A stretch of DNA of 64,000 nucleotides from JAIBJN01 sp963838795. GTDB taxonomy: Bacteria; Actinomycetota; Thermoleophilia; Gaiellales; Gaiellaceae. The notes under the pieces were generated by a model that saw nothing but the letters and a program-made list of their open reading frames with translations, made no database searches and was not told where the DNA came from. Location: assembly GCA_963838795.1 (NCBI GenBank), contig CAWISL010000011.1, forward strand, positions 372,001 to 436,000, given 5' to 3'. Both the position numbers and the translations under genes were made by a program. Positions 7,009 to 15,791 of the stretch are shown here, piece by piece; position 1 is the stretch's first letter, and each line of letters opens with the position of its first letter.

Positions 7009-8409
7009 GTGGATACTGGGCAAAGGCAAAGAGCTGTCATCGTCATCGCGCTGATTCTGGCCGCGCTGTCGGACGTGTCGCCGACAGGGACGCAGGTGGC
7101 ATCTGCGCAAACCGGTCGTCCGCCGAACGTGCTCGTCTTCGTCACGGATGACCAGCGGGCGACGCAAACGATGTGGGTGATGCCGAAGACCAGGCGGTTC
7201 TTCGAGCTAGGAGGGACCTACTATCCGAACGCCTTCGCGGTGACGCCGCTCTGTTGTCCTTCGCGCGCGACGATCCTGACGGGACGTTACGCCCACAACA
7301 CCGGCGTGCGGTCCAATAAGCGGCGAAGCCTGCGGGCGCTCGATCGGACGACGCTCTTCCCTCGCCTGCTCCAGGCGGCGGGCTACCGAACGGCCATGGC
7401 GGGCAAGCTCTTCAACTCTTGGCCCCTCGACAGGCCGCCGCCGTACTTCGACCGTTGGGCTCACGGCTCGGAGCCAGTCCGCGACCCACTGGTCAACGTC
7501 AATGGCACGGTCCGGACGATTGACGGCTACACGACTACGCTGCTCGGGAAGTTCGCGAGCCGCTTCCTCCGCGCGTTCGAGCGGGACGATGCCGATCCAT
7601 GGTTTCTCTATGTGGCGCCGCGCTCCCCGCACACCCCATGGGTGCCGGCCGCGCGCCACCGAGCTAGGCCCGTTGGATCGTGGTCCGGAAATCCCGCCGT
7701 CTTCGAGTCGGATCGCTCCGACAAGCCGGCGTACGTACGCAGACGCCCACTGTCACCGCAGACGGCTCGCCTGACGCGAGCAGGCCAGCTTCGGATGTTG
7801 ATGTCGGTCGACGACATGGTCGGACACGTTGTTGCAACGCTCCGCCGACTGAAAGAGAAGCGGAGGACGCTCGCGATCTTCATGTCCGACAACGGCTACA
7901 CCTGGATGGAGCACGGTCTGGGAAACGACAGGAACACAGCCGGCGCAAAGCGTTTCCCCTATACGCCGTCTATCCAGATCCCGTTCTTCCTCCGCTGGCC
8001 CGGACACGTCGCCACCAGGGACGAGGACGGCCGCATCACGGGAACAGTCGACGTTGCTCCAACGGTGCTCGACGCGGCCGGAGTCGCTCCGGATCCGACG
8101 AACCCGCCGCTGGATGGGCATTCCCTCCTGTCGGCCGAGAGGCGGAGCCGGATCGTGCTCGAGCACTGGAGCGGGAAAAGGATTCCGACTTGGGCCTCCC
8201 TCCGCACACGGAGGTTCCAGTACACCGAGTACTACCGGAACGGAGAACGGTTCTTCCGCGAGTACTACGACCTGAGGCGCGACCCGTGGCAGCTCCGCAA
8301 CCTGCTCCGCGACCGGAATCCCGCGAACCCGGACGTCGCGGCGCTCTCGACACGGCTGCGGGACGACCGCCGCTGCCTGGGCGTCGGCGGGGAGACCGGC
8401 TGTCCGTAG
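7009..8409 (+). CDS. Secreted type I sulfatase (arylsulfatase family)
   Basis: A 466-residue sulfatase. A signal peptide covers about residues 1-34 (hydrophobic VIVIALILAAL core, AQT site). Metal-binding DD at 47-48 (VTDDQR) and the formylglycine motif C82-C-P-S-R86 are intact, as is the downstream MSDNG metal site with EHGL. It would need a formylglycine-generating enzyme, not present here. The family cleaves sulfate esters from polysaccharides, glycosaminoglycan-like sugars or aryl sulfates outside the cell; the layout resembles N-acetylglucosamine-6-sulfatase-like members but the substrate is unknown. GTG start chosen for the strong AAGGAGG at 6996-7002. Its promoter is overlaid by the TAGAC/GTCTA array, so it is probably tightly repressed. 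Confidence 0.88.
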   Translation: MDTGQRQRAVIVIALILAALSDVSPTGTQVASAQTGRPPNVLVFVTDDQRATQTMWVMPKTRRFFELGGTYYPNAFAVTPLCCPSRATILTGRYAHNTGVRSNKRRSLRALDRTTLFPRLLQAAGYRTAMAGKLFNSWPLDRPPPYFDRWAHGSEPVRDPLVNVNGTVRTIDGYTTTLLGKFASRFLRAFERDDADPWFLYVAPRSPHTPWVPAARHRARPVGSWSGNPAVFESDRSDKPAYVRRRPLSPQTARLTRAGQLRMLMSVDDMVGHVVATLRRLKEKRRTLAIFMSDNGYTWMEHGLGNDRNTAGAKRFPYTPSIQIPFFLRWPGHVATRDEDGRITGTVDVAPTVLDAAGVAPDPTNPPLDGHSLLSAERRSRIVLEHWSGKRIPTWASLRTRRFQYTEYYRNGERFFREYYDLRRDPWQLRNLLRDRNPANPDVAALSTRLRDDRRCLGVGGETGCP

Positions 8410-8481
8410 CCGCGAGCTCTTCGCGTCCGAGCCCCCCAGAGAAGTCACTTCTCCTGAATATCGTCTCCGGCAAGACGCCAC

Positions 8482-8509
8482 TTGACTAAGCTCGAACTAG
8501 CGCTATTAT
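8482..8509 (+). promoter_or_regulatory. Sigma-70-type promoter with inverted repeat over the -10
   Basis: TTGACT (8482-8487), 16-base spacer, TATTAT (8504-8509). ACTAGC (8496-8501) and GCTAGT (8511-8516) form an inverted repeat flanking the -10 box. GACTA also occurs at 8484 and 8538. The gene behind it has the same strong TAAGGAGG ribosome site as the sulfatase. Confidence 0.5.
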
Positions 8510-8553
8510 AGCTAGTCGTGTTTATACATTCACGGTCGACTAAGGAGGTCCAG

Positions 8554-10092
8554 ATGCTCCACGCACTCATCAGCCTGCGGCGCGTCGTCCTTGCCGGGGC
8601 GGCTCTCATCTCGTTGGTCGTGGCGGTTCCGTCGGCCTTCGCTGAGGCGCCCGCCGCTGCTGGCGGTGGACTGGTCGCGGCGCCTCTGAACGACGCCTTC
8701 TCGGCTGCTCAGCTTTTGAACGGCGAGGTCGGCGAGGTGGCCTCGACGAGCAAGGACGGGACGAAGGAGGTCGGCGAGCGTGCGCACGCCGGCGAGGCGG
8801 GCGGGGCGTCGATCTGGTTCCAGTGGACGGCGCAGCGGGAGGGCTCGCTGACCGTGTGGGTGAACGTGCCGACGTTTGACACGGTCATGGGCGTGTACAC
8901 GGGGACGGCCGTCGACGCGCTCACCGAAGTTGCCAGCAACGACGACTACGGGGCGACCACGGCGAGCCGTGTCACCTTTCCAGTCGACGCGGAGACGACC
9001 TACCGGATCGCCGTGGACGGCGTCGGCGGTGCGGATGGGCAGTTCAGACTCCGCTGGCGGCAGGGGCCCGTAAACGACTTCTTCGCCGATGCCGAGGTTG
9101 TCGCGGGTCTTGCGGGATCCGTCGAGCGCTTGAGCTTCGGCGCCACGGCCGAGCCGGGAGAAACTATTGACTTGAGCGCCGTCTCGACCTGGTTTCGGTG
9201 GACTGCTCCGGAAGACGGAAGCTTCGGCTTCCACGTCCGGGGCGCTGAGGGGCTCACCGTGTACACAGGCTCGAGCATCGGCGCGTTGACCCAGGTCGGC
9301 GAGACCGGGAGCGAAGTCATCTTTCCGGCTTTGTCGGGCACGCAATACAGCGTCCGGGTTGCGAGAAGCAACTGGAACATCGATGACCCGTTCACGCTCT
9401 TCTGGGGCCAGTCGCCCGCCAACGATTCGTTCGACACCGCGACGGAGCTGGCGGGCCCGAACGGGAACACCGTCGGGTCGACGGCGTTCGCGACGCTCGA
9501 GACCGGCGAAACTGCGCAAGGCGGAAACTCGGTTTGGTACACGTGGACGGCCCCGGCAACCGGACACGTTCGCTTCGATGTCTGGATGACCGACGAGGAG
9601 ACGTGGGGATGGACTGACACGATCCTCAAGGTCTCCACGGGAGCGACCGTCGACGCGCTGACGAGGGTGGCCCGAAACGATGACTGGTACGGACGAGGCC
9701 TCCCGGAGTTCGGGAGCGCCGTGAGCTTCCGCGCGGTGGCCGGGACGGACTACGTGATCTCCGTGGAGACCTGGAGCTCCTTTTCCTGGGGGCCGTTCGC
9801 GCTGCGGTGGTATCCCGGGGCGATCATCATCGGAAATTCGAAGGCCAACCGCCTCAACGGGACCGCCGGCCGCGACTACGTCGACGGCCGGGGAGGCAAC
9901 GACGTCCTCCACGGGCTGGGCGGAAACGACATTGTCGTCGGCGGCGACGGACGCGACCAGCTCTTCGGCGACGGGGGTGCCGATTTGCTCGACAGTCGAG
10001 ACTTCGTGCGAGGCAACGACGAGATCGACGGAGGGCCCGGGCGGGATCGCGCGATCCGCGACCGGCGAGACTCCGTGCAGAACGTGCCGTAG
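8554..10092 (+). CDS. Secreted protein with three PPC-like beta domains and RTX-type calcium-binding repeats
   Basis: A 512-residue exported protein. The ATG at 8554 is chosen over an upstream in-frame GTG because AAGGAGG ends 5 bases before it and it gives a clean signal peptide (RRVVLAGAALISLVV, cleavage near AFAEA). Three repeats of about 115 residues follow, each with an NDxFxxA start, a W-[FY]-x-W-T-A strand (FQWTA, FRWTA, YTWTA), and a YTG/STG-x-x-[IV]-[DG]-AL-T-x-V strand, a layout like pre-peptidase C-terminal or DVUA0089-like beta domains. The C terminus has several GGxGxD-type nonapeptides (GRGGNDVLHG, GGDGRDQLFG), as in RTX calcium-binding rolls. There is no enzyme domain, so an adhesive or matrix role is the reasonable guess. 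Confidence 0.75.
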   Translation: MLHALISLRRVVLAGAALISLVVAVPSAFAEAPAAAGGGLVAAPLNDAFSAAQLLNGEVGEVASTSKDGTKEVGERAHAGEAGGASIWFQWTAQREGSLTVWVNVPTFDTVMGVYTGTAVDALTEVASNDDYGATTASRVTFPVDAETTYRIAVDGVGGADGQFRLRWRQGPVNDFFADAEVVAGLAGSVERLSFGATAEPGETIDLSAVSTWFRWTAPEDGSFGFHVRGAEGLTVYTGSSIGALTQVGETGSEVIFPALSGTQYSVRVARSNWNIDDPFTLFWGQSPANDSFDTATELAGPNGNTVGSTAFATLETGETAQGGNSVWYTWTAPATGHVRFDVWMTDEETWGWTDTILKVSTGATVDALTRVARNDDWYGRGLPEFGSAVSFRAVAGTDYVISVETWSSFSWGPFALRWYPGAIIIGNSKANRLNGTAGRDYVDGRGGNDVLHGLGGNDIVVGGDGRDQLFGDGGADLLDSRDFVRGNDEIDGGPGRDRAIRDRRDSVQNVP

Positions 10093-10116
10093 TACCCGCG
10101 GCTAGCGAGCCAACTG

Positions 10117-10146
10117 ATGGGGGGCGACCCGAGGGTCGCCCCCCAT
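10117..10146. terminator. Bidirectional hairpin terminator between convergent genes
   Basis: A perfect 13-base-pair stem (10117-10129 with 10134-10146) of GC-rich sequence and a CGAG tetraloop, midway between the convergent stops at 10092 and 10157. No long T tract, but the self-symmetric stem would serve both strands. Confidence 0.7.
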
Positions 10147-10156
10147 ATTCGCCGTT

Positions 10157-12367
10157 CTACGCTCGGCCGACCGGTTCGCGGGCAGGCTCCTCCGCTGGCT
10201 CTGCGACCGGATAGGGCGCCCCGTCGTCGTGCGGTGGCTCGATCGTGATGTTCGGGAGCAGGCGGTCGAGCCAGCGTGGGATGTACCACGACTTCTCGCC
10301 CAAGAGCGTCAGGAAGGCGGGCACCAGCGTCATCCGCACCAGGAGCGCGTCCGTGAGGATCGCGACCGCGAGCAGGAGGCCGAACTCCTTCGAGATGCGG
10401 TCGGCGGTGAGGATGAAGGCGGCGAACACCGTGCCCATGATGATCGCCGCCGCGACGACCACTCGGCCGATGGCCGCGATGCCGTGCTCGACCGCCTCCC
10501 GCGTGTTCAGGCCGTGGACGTGCTCCTCCCGGATGCGGCTCATGAGGAACACCATGTAGTCCATCGAGAGCCCGAACAGGATCGCGAAGGCGATCGGGGG
10601 CACGAACGTCTCGATCGGCCCGGTCCGGTCGAGGCCGGTGAGGCCGAGCAGGTAGCCCTCCTGCACCACCAGCGTGAGGACGCCGAAGCCGACGAACGCC
10701 GAGAGGATGGTCGTGATCGCCGCCGTCAGCGAGATCACGATCGACCTGAACGCCATCGCGAGCACGATGAACGTGACGCCGATGATGTAGAGCAGGAAAA
10801 GCGGCAGGCGCTCCATGATCCGGTCGGCGATGTCCTTGAACGCTGCCGACAGGCCCGACACGTAGGCGACCGCGTCGCCGCCCTCAGTCGCCGCCGGGAC
10901 GACGTCGTCCCTCAGCCGGTCGACGAGCTGGTCGGTCGCCTCATCCTGGGGAGCCGAGTCGGGCGTGACGAACACGATCGCCACGGTCTCCGGGTCGTTG
11001 AACTGCGGCTCGCCCACAGAGGCGACGCCCTCGAGTCCCTGGACGCCGTCGTAGATCCGCTGCGGCGCCTCGGGGTCGTCGTTGACGTCCACGACGATCG
11101 GGATGGGGCCGTTGAAGCCGGCGCCGAAGCCTTCGGCCAGCAGGTCGTACGCCCGGCGGGCCGTTTGCTCCTCCGGCTGCGTTCCCTGGTCGGACGCGCC
11201 CAGGCGAACGAGCAGCGACGTGGCGGCGAGAGCCAGGAGCACGAGCAGCACCACGACGAACACCGCGCGCGCGTGGGCCGTGACGAACCGTCCCCAGCGG
11301 GCGAACAGGGTCTTCTCGCGACCGGCCTCCGAGTCGTCGATCGGTCGCAGGAACGGAACCTTCCACCGGTCGACCTTGTGCCCGAGCTTCGCCAGCACCG
11401 CGATCAGGAGCGAGTTCGCGATCAGCACCGTGGTCAGAACGCCGAGCGCGGAGCCGATGCCGAGCTTGGTCACGAAGTCGAGACCGAAGAAGGCGAGGCC
11501 GGTGACCGAGATGGCCACCGTCACGCCGGCAAAGAGCACGGCCCGGCCGGCGGACGCACCCGCCTCGGCGGCGGCGTCCGCGGGCGAAAGGCCTTCGTGG
11601 AGGGCCTGCCGGAAGCGGGTGATGATGAAGAGGGAGTAGTCGATCCCGACTCCGAGGCCGATCATCGACACGAGCAGCGGGGTGATCGTGTTGATGTCGG
11701 TGAGGCCCGCGAGGATGAAGAACAGGATGAAAGCGGTCCCGACCGCGGTCAGCGCCAGCGCGATCGGGATCATCGTCGCCACGAACGTGCGGAAGACGAT
11801 GATGAGGACGATAAGGGCGGCGAACAGGCCGAGCAGCTCCTGCGTTCCCTGCTCGATGGGTGGGAACTCGGCCTCGCCGTTGAACTCGGCGGTGATGCCG
11901 GCGGGCTCCACCGCAGCGCGGACGGCGTCCTGGACGGCGACGACCTCCTCGCGATCCTCCGTCTCGATCGTCTCGCTGAACTGCGCCTCGGTGTAGGCGA
12001 TCCGTCCGTCGTCGGAGATCGTGTCGTCGGCGAACGGGTCGCCGACGCTCTCGATCCCCGCTGTCTCCTCGGTGGGGGCGAACTCGTCTGTCTGGAGCTG
12101 CGCGATGGCGTCCTCGATCGCGGCACGCCGCTCGGGCGTGTCGAGCGTCTCGCCCTCGGGTGCTGCGAACACGAGGTTCATGACCGCGCCCTGCTCGGAC
12201 GCGAACTCTTCCTCGATCAGGTCGATCGCCTTCTGGGAGTCGGATCCGGGGATCTCGAACTCGTCCTTGAGGCTGCCGCCGATCGCCCCGACGAGGACGA
12301 TGAGCAGGGCAATGATGCCGACCCAGGCGACAATGACTCGCCACGGATGCGTCGCGCACGCACGCAT
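10157..12367 (-). CDS. MMPL/RND-family membrane transporter
   Basis: A 736-residue protein of the MmpL type. It has an N-terminal helix (VIVAWVGIIALLIVLVG), a periplasmic-type loop of about 120 residues, a five- to six-helix block containing the GVGIDYSLFIITR proton-relay-type motif (helix 4, Asp-Tyr), a second loop, and a second helical block with FGLSMDYMVFLMSRI, the paired Asp-Tyr motif. These twin motifs are the hallmark of MMPL proton-driven exporters of lipids or hydrophobic compounds. The start is the only ATG/GTG/TTG that opens the frame; no good ribosome site is visible. Divergent from the flippase-like gene. The substrate is unknown; envelope lipid export would fit the neighbourhood. 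Confidence 0.88.
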   Translation of the reverse strand: MRACATHPWRVIVAWVGIIALLIVLVGAIGGSLKDEFEIPGSDSQKAIDLIEEEFASEQGAVMNLVFAAPEGETLDTPERRAAIEDAIAQLQTDEFAPTEETAGIESVGDPFADDTISDDGRIAYTEAQFSETIETEDREEVVAVQDAVRAAVEPAGITAEFNGEAEFPPIEQGTQELLGLFAALIVLIIVFRTFVATMIPIALALTAVGTAFILFFILAGLTDINTITPLLVSMIGLGVGIDYSLFIITRFRQALHEGLSPADAAAEAGASAGRAVLFAGVTVAISVTGLAFFGLDFVTKLGIGSALGVLTTVLIANSLLIAVLAKLGHKVDRWKVPFLRPIDDSEAGREKTLFARWGRFVTAHARAVFVVVLLVLLALAATSLLVRLGASDQGTQPEEQTARRAYDLLAEGFGAGFNGPIPIVVDVNDDPEAPQRIYDGVQGLEGVASVGEPQFNDPETVAIVFVTPDSAPQDEATDQLVDRLRDDVVPAATEGGDAVAYVSGLSAAFKDIADRIMERLPLFLLYIIGVTFIVLAMAFRSIVISLTAAITTILSAFVGFGVLTLVVQEGYLLGLTGLDRTGPIETFVPPIAFAILFGLSMDYMVFLMSRIREEHVHGLNTREAVEHGIAAIGRVVVAAAIIMGTVFAAFILTADRISKEFGLLLAVAILTDALLVRMTLVPAFLTLLGEKSWYIPRWLDRLLPNITIEPPHDDGAPYPVAEPAEEPAREPVGRA

Positions 12368-12624
12368 CCAGCGAGCGAGCCCGCCGGTCGAAAGTCGTTC
12401 GTGGGCCGCGAGCCGCTCCGACCCGGGCTCCTCCGCGGTCCAGTCTGCCGTCCGTGCCGTCGTGCTGCTCCGCCATTCTCTACGCCCCCTTCGTCATCGG
12501 TTCTCTCCTGAAGACCGCCTCACGTGCCAGAACTCATCGCCGGGCGAGGCTATTCCGCTGCCAGATTCGGAGAAGGCGGTCCGGCCACATACTTGCGGAA
12601 GTCGGGGGATCGTGGAGGATGACC

Positions 12625-13791
12625 GTGCGGCGTCGGCCTCCGGCCGGATCGAGCCCGCCTAGACTCGAAGAGGTGACGAGCCGGCTTCCCGCGTTCCTCC
12701 GCCGCCGGCGCGTGCTCGTCGGGCTCCAGCTCACCTTCCTCGCCGCCCTCCTCGCGTTCTTCGGCTACGCGCTCCGCGACGTCTGGGCCGACGCCGTCCC
12801 ACTGCTGGCGGACACCGATCCCGTCTACCTGACAGTCGCGCTTGCCGTCCTCGCCGCCTACTACCTCCTCTTCGCCGTCGGCTGGTGGTGGCTGCTCGGG
12901 GCGCTCGAGATCCGCGTCGCCTACGGGATCGCGCTCCAGGCGGAGATGGCCTCGATGCTGGCCAAGTACATCCCCGGCGGAATCTGGACGCCGCTCGCCC
13001 GTATCGTCTGGCTCCGCCGGGCGGGCGGCGTCTCCGACACGTCTTTCGTCGTCGCCTCGATCCTGCTCGAGGCCGGGCTCTCGGCCGTCGCCGGCATCCT
13101 CGTCTTCACCGCCGGCCTGAGCGCCGTGGAGGCCGTCGAAGCGGCGCTCGTCCCGCTCTTCGCATTCGCCGTCGTGACGGCGGTTCTCCTGCACCCCCGC
13201 GTATTCACGGCGCTGACGCGCGCCGTCTTCCGCCGCTTCGGCGCACCGGAGCCGCCGCCGCTTCCGTACCGCGTGCTGGTCGGGCTGCTCGGCTACTACG
13301 CGTGCACGTGGCTGATCGGCGGCACCGCCCTCTACCTTCTGCTCCGCTCGCTGGGCGCCGACCCTGGCATCGAGACGATCCCGTACCTGGGCGGCGCCGC
13401 CGCGGTCGGGGCGATCGTGGCGGTGCTGACCGTGTTCGCGCCCTCGGGGCTGGGCGTCCGCGAGGCATCGATGTACGGCCTGCTCGTCGTCGTCGTGCCG
13501 GCCGGCGCCGCGCTGGGCGTGACGGTCCTCAACCGCCTGGCGATCACGCTCGTCGAGGCGGCGCTGCTCGGCGGCGGCGTCGCCGTCGCCCGCCTGCGCC
13601 GCTCACCAGCCGCGGCGGACGGTGAAATAGACGAGCGACCCGAAGAAGGGGAAGCAGATCGTCACGATCGCCCAGAGGATCTTGCCGCCGACGGAGATGT
13701 CCGCGTTGCGAAAGACGCTGATCAGCGTGACCACGATCAGCACGAGCGCGACCAGGCCCAGGCCCGTCCAGAGCCCGTAGATCATCCCTGA
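12625..13791 (+). CDS. Flippase-like membrane protein, LPG_synthase_TM family, with C-terminal tail read antisense to the next gene
   Basis: A protein of about 388 residues with eight or so membrane helices and the conserved AKYIPGGIWTPLAR and APSGLGVREASM blocks of the flippase-like family. GTG 12625 is preferred because GGAGG ends 6 bases before it; the frame is open further upstream but that sequence is not family-like. After the last helix (ARLRRSPAA) the frame has no stop for about 60 codons and runs across the entire opposite-strand gene at 13603-13785, giving a charged, Asp/Glu/Arg/His-rich tail that mirrors the hydrophobic antisense protein. The tail is probably a by-product of a lost stop codon. 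Function otherwise as for the other two members here: unknown lipid substrate. Confidence 0.78.
   Translation: MRRRPPAGSSPPRLEEVTSRLPAFLRRRRVLVGLQLTFLAALLAFFGYALRDVWADAVPLLADTDPVYLTVALAVLAAYYLLFAVGWWWLLGALEIRVAYGIALQAEMASMLAKYIPGGIWTPLARIVWLRRAGGVSDTSFVVASILLEAGLSAVAGILVFTAGLSAVEAVEAALVPLFAFAVVTAVLLHPRVFTALTRAVFRRFGAPEPPPLPYRVLVGLLGYYACTWLIGGTALYLLLRSLGADPGIETIPYLGGAAAVGAIVAVLTVFAPSGLGVREASMYGLLVVVVPAGAALGVTVLNRLAITLVEAALLGGGVAVARLRRSPAAADGEIDERPEEGEADRHDRPEDLAADGDVRVAKDADQRDHDQHERDQAQARPEPVDHP
13603..13785 (-). CDS. Small PLDc_N-type two-helix membrane protein (60 aa)
   Basis: A 60-residue protein made of two membrane helices (LGLVALVLIVVTLISVF and ILWAIVTICFPFFGSLVYF) joined by RNADISVGGK. 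This is the phospholipase-D-nuclease N-terminal (PLDc_N) pattern, found alone as small membrane proteins in actinobacteria; it carries no catalytic HKD motif. Its ATG overlaps the upstream phosphatase gene's stop as ATGA (13785-13782), so it is translationally coupled to it. The whole gene lies antisense inside the 3' end of the flippase-like gene. Role unknown. Confidence 0.75.
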   Translation of the reverse strand: MIYGLWTGLGLVALVLIVVTLISVFRNADISVGGKILWAIVTICFPFFGSLVYFTVRRGW

Positions 13792-15788
13792 GCTCCACCG
13801 CCGTTCAGGCGCTTGCGCCAGTCGAGGAGGATTCCGTGGACCGCGGCCGCGCCGACGATCTCCCCCTCCGGGACGGTCAGTTCCACCGGATGGAGGATGA
13901 ACGGTCGCGTCTGCGGGCCTCCCAGCCCTCCGTGGAAGCAGATCAGCTCCTCGAACGCGCAGCCCTCCTCGAGCTCGGGGTCGTAGAAGCTCCCCACCAT
14001 GATGTCGGCGACGTGGGCGAACCCGTCCGTGCGCAGAAGGTGGCGCGGGGCGTTCGGCGGGAACGCCGCCAGGGGCTCCTCGCCCTCCACCCGGCCTTCG
14101 GCGAGGTAGTGGGCGCCGTTGGCGCCGAGCGCCACGGCGCCGCGCTCGCTCGAGCGGACGAGGATCCAGCCGACATGGGGGTGGGAGCGCAGCGCCGGGA
14201 CGAGCTCGGGGTGGCGCTCGTTCAGCTCTTCGAGGGTGAGGCGCCGCGGCTCCTCCATCAGGTAGACGAGCCCCAGGTTGCCCGAGCCGAGCACGACCAC
14301 GCTCTCGCCGCTGACGTCGTTCTTCGGGCGCTTCTGCTTCTGCGTCCGCCCGGTGGCCTCCCCGAGGGCGAGCCCGACCATGTCGTTCTGCTCGTCGCCG
14401 CCGGCCATCTCGGCGACCTCTCCGGTCGCCAGCGAGCGCTCGACGAGGTCGTCGAGGCCGTAGCCGTTGCGCTGCTTGAAGGTCGCGCCCTGGGTCTGGC
14501 CGTGGTCGGAGAGGACCACGATCTCGTACGGCCGGGCGGCGTAGCGGCGGGCGCGGTCGATGCGACCGAACTGGTCGTCGAGCTTGCGGAGGGCCTCGAG
14601 CGTGTCCGCGCGCTCGAGGCCCGAGTGGTGTGCTACCTCGTCGTAGCTCGAAAAGGTCGCGTAGATCGCGGGCCGCCCCTTCATCATGTCCGTGAGGACG
14701 CCGTAGACGATCAGGTCGCGCACGACGACGCACATCGCGGCGCGCATGAACGGGTACAGCCCTCCCCGGTGGCCGCGCGGCTGCACGTCCCGCCGGCGCT
14801 GGCGCGCCGAGGCGGTGATCTCCAGGATGAACTCCCAGAAGAAGAGGACGAGCGCGCGGGTGACGTTGAAGCCATTGGCGAGGAAGGCGCGGTAGCCCGG
14901 GTTGGCCCTCTTCTCGGCCTCGATCTTGCTGACGGTGAGGATCAGGTGGTCGGCCTCGCCGGAGAGCAGGTTGCCGCGGCTGGCGCCGCCGTCGGCGAGC
15001 AGGCCGATCCCGGTGGAGTGCCTGCGCTCGATCTCGGCGCAGTCGGGCGGGGCCGAGCACGTCATCAGCGTCCCGGTCTCCTTTTCGACCCAGCGAAAGG
15101 CCGAGATGTCCTCGTTGGAGCCGAGGAGGATGCCGGCCTGGCTGGCGCCGGTCTGGGACGAGAGGTCGGGCTCCCACTCGGCGAGGGCGTGCGTGTCCTC
15201 GGTCAGCCAGCGGGCCATCGTCGATGCGTTGCCGTCGCGCATCGCGCGCCTGAGGACGGGGAGGGCGAGGCCGTCGATCTCCAGGAAGACGACCCCCGGC
15301 GCGTCGGTCTCGACCTTCTCTCCGGATCGCCTCGCCAGGCGCTGGATCACGCCGATCGTGTACGTATCGTCGTTGGCGCCGATCATCACGTCGATGACGA
15401 CGCTTGCCGCCGAGGCGAGGAGCGCCACTAGCAGCGCGGCCCAGAACGAGTCGAGCTTGATCGCGCCCTCGGTGAGCGAGTCGGCGATGAGCAGCATGGC
15501 CGCGTCGGCGAAGAGAACGAGGAGGAACCCGAGGACGAGCGTGAACGGCAGCCGCAGCGCCGCGATCAGGGGTGGGACAAACGCGTTGAGGACGCCCACG
15601 ACCGCGGCCACCAGGAGTGCGCCCCAGAAGCCCTCGATCGACGCGCCGGGCACGATCGCAGCCGCTGCCATAAGGGCCAGCGCGGAGACGAGCCAAGAGA
15701 CGACGAGCCCGCGGAGCCGAAGGCGAGGCCGTTCGGGGTTCCAGGTCAGCTGCTCGCCAAAGCGCGCCGAGGATCCGGTCGCAGTCAT
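13782..15788 (-). CDS. Holin-like four-helix membrane domain fused to an alkaline phosphatase-superfamily phosphodiesterase
   Basis: A 668-residue two-part protein. Residues 20-135 have four membrane helices of the Mycobact_4TM/phage-holin 4 family type. From about residue 160 there is an alkaline-phosphatase-superfamily fold: FLEIDGL (first metal site), a SQTGASQAGIL segment in the position of the nucleophile-bearing loop, FSSYDEVAHHSG (metal His) and VVLSDHGQTQG (metal Asp-His). This composite architecture is known in many actinobacteria and is usually labelled phage holin family only because of the N-terminal helices; nothing suggests a prophage. The enzyme part probably cleaves a phosphodiester of an envelope lipid or polymer at the membrane. 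Coupled by ATGA to the small PLDc_N gene. Confidence 0.78.
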   Translation of the reverse strand: MTATGSSARFGEQLTWNPERPRLRLRGLVVSWLVSALALMAAAAIVPGASIEGFWGALLVAAVVGVLNAFVPPLIAALRLPFTLVLGFLLVLFADAAMLLIADSLTEGAIKLDSFWAALLVALLASAASVVIDVMIGANDDTYTIGVIQRLARRSGEKVETDAPGVVFLEIDGLALPVLRRAMRDGNASTMARWLTEDTHALAEWEPDLSSQTGASQAGILLGSNEDISAFRWVEKETGTLMTCSAPPDCAEIERRHSTGIGLLADGGASRGNLLSGEADHLILTVSKIEAEKRANPGYRAFLANGFNVTRALVLFFWEFILEITASARQRRRDVQPRGHRGGLYPFMRAAMCVVVRDLIVYGVLTDMMKGRPAIYATFSSYDEVAHHSGLERADTLEALRKLDDQFGRIDRARRYAARPYEIVVLSDHGQTQGATFKQRNGYGLDDLVERSLATGEVAEMAGGDEQNDMVGLALGEATGRTQKQKRPKNDVSGESVVVLGSGNLGLVYLMEEPRRLTLEELNERHPELVPALRSHPHVGWILVRSSERGAVALGANGAHYLAEGRVEGEEPLAAFPPNAPRHLLRTDGFAHVADIMVGSFYDPELEEGCAFEELICFHGGLGGPQTRPFILHPVELTVPEGEIVGAAAVHGILLDWRKRLNGGGAQG

Positions 15789-15791
15789 TCC

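Noticed and set aside
10229..12511. Open frame of 760 codons on the plus strand opposite the MMPL transporter
   Set aside because: Very rich in Arg/Glu/Asp without domain order; it is the antisense shadow of a clear MMPL protein, which GC-rich codon bias makes long.
13603..15696. One long minus frame ending in the PLDc_N helices
   Set aside because: Only the last 60 codons are real protein; the remainder is the shadow of the phosphatase gene in another frame.
13782..15788. Prophage lysis gene (holin)
   Set aside because: The four-helix domain is the N-terminal part of a phosphatase fusion common in actinobacteria; no endolysin, integrase or phage structural gene is near.
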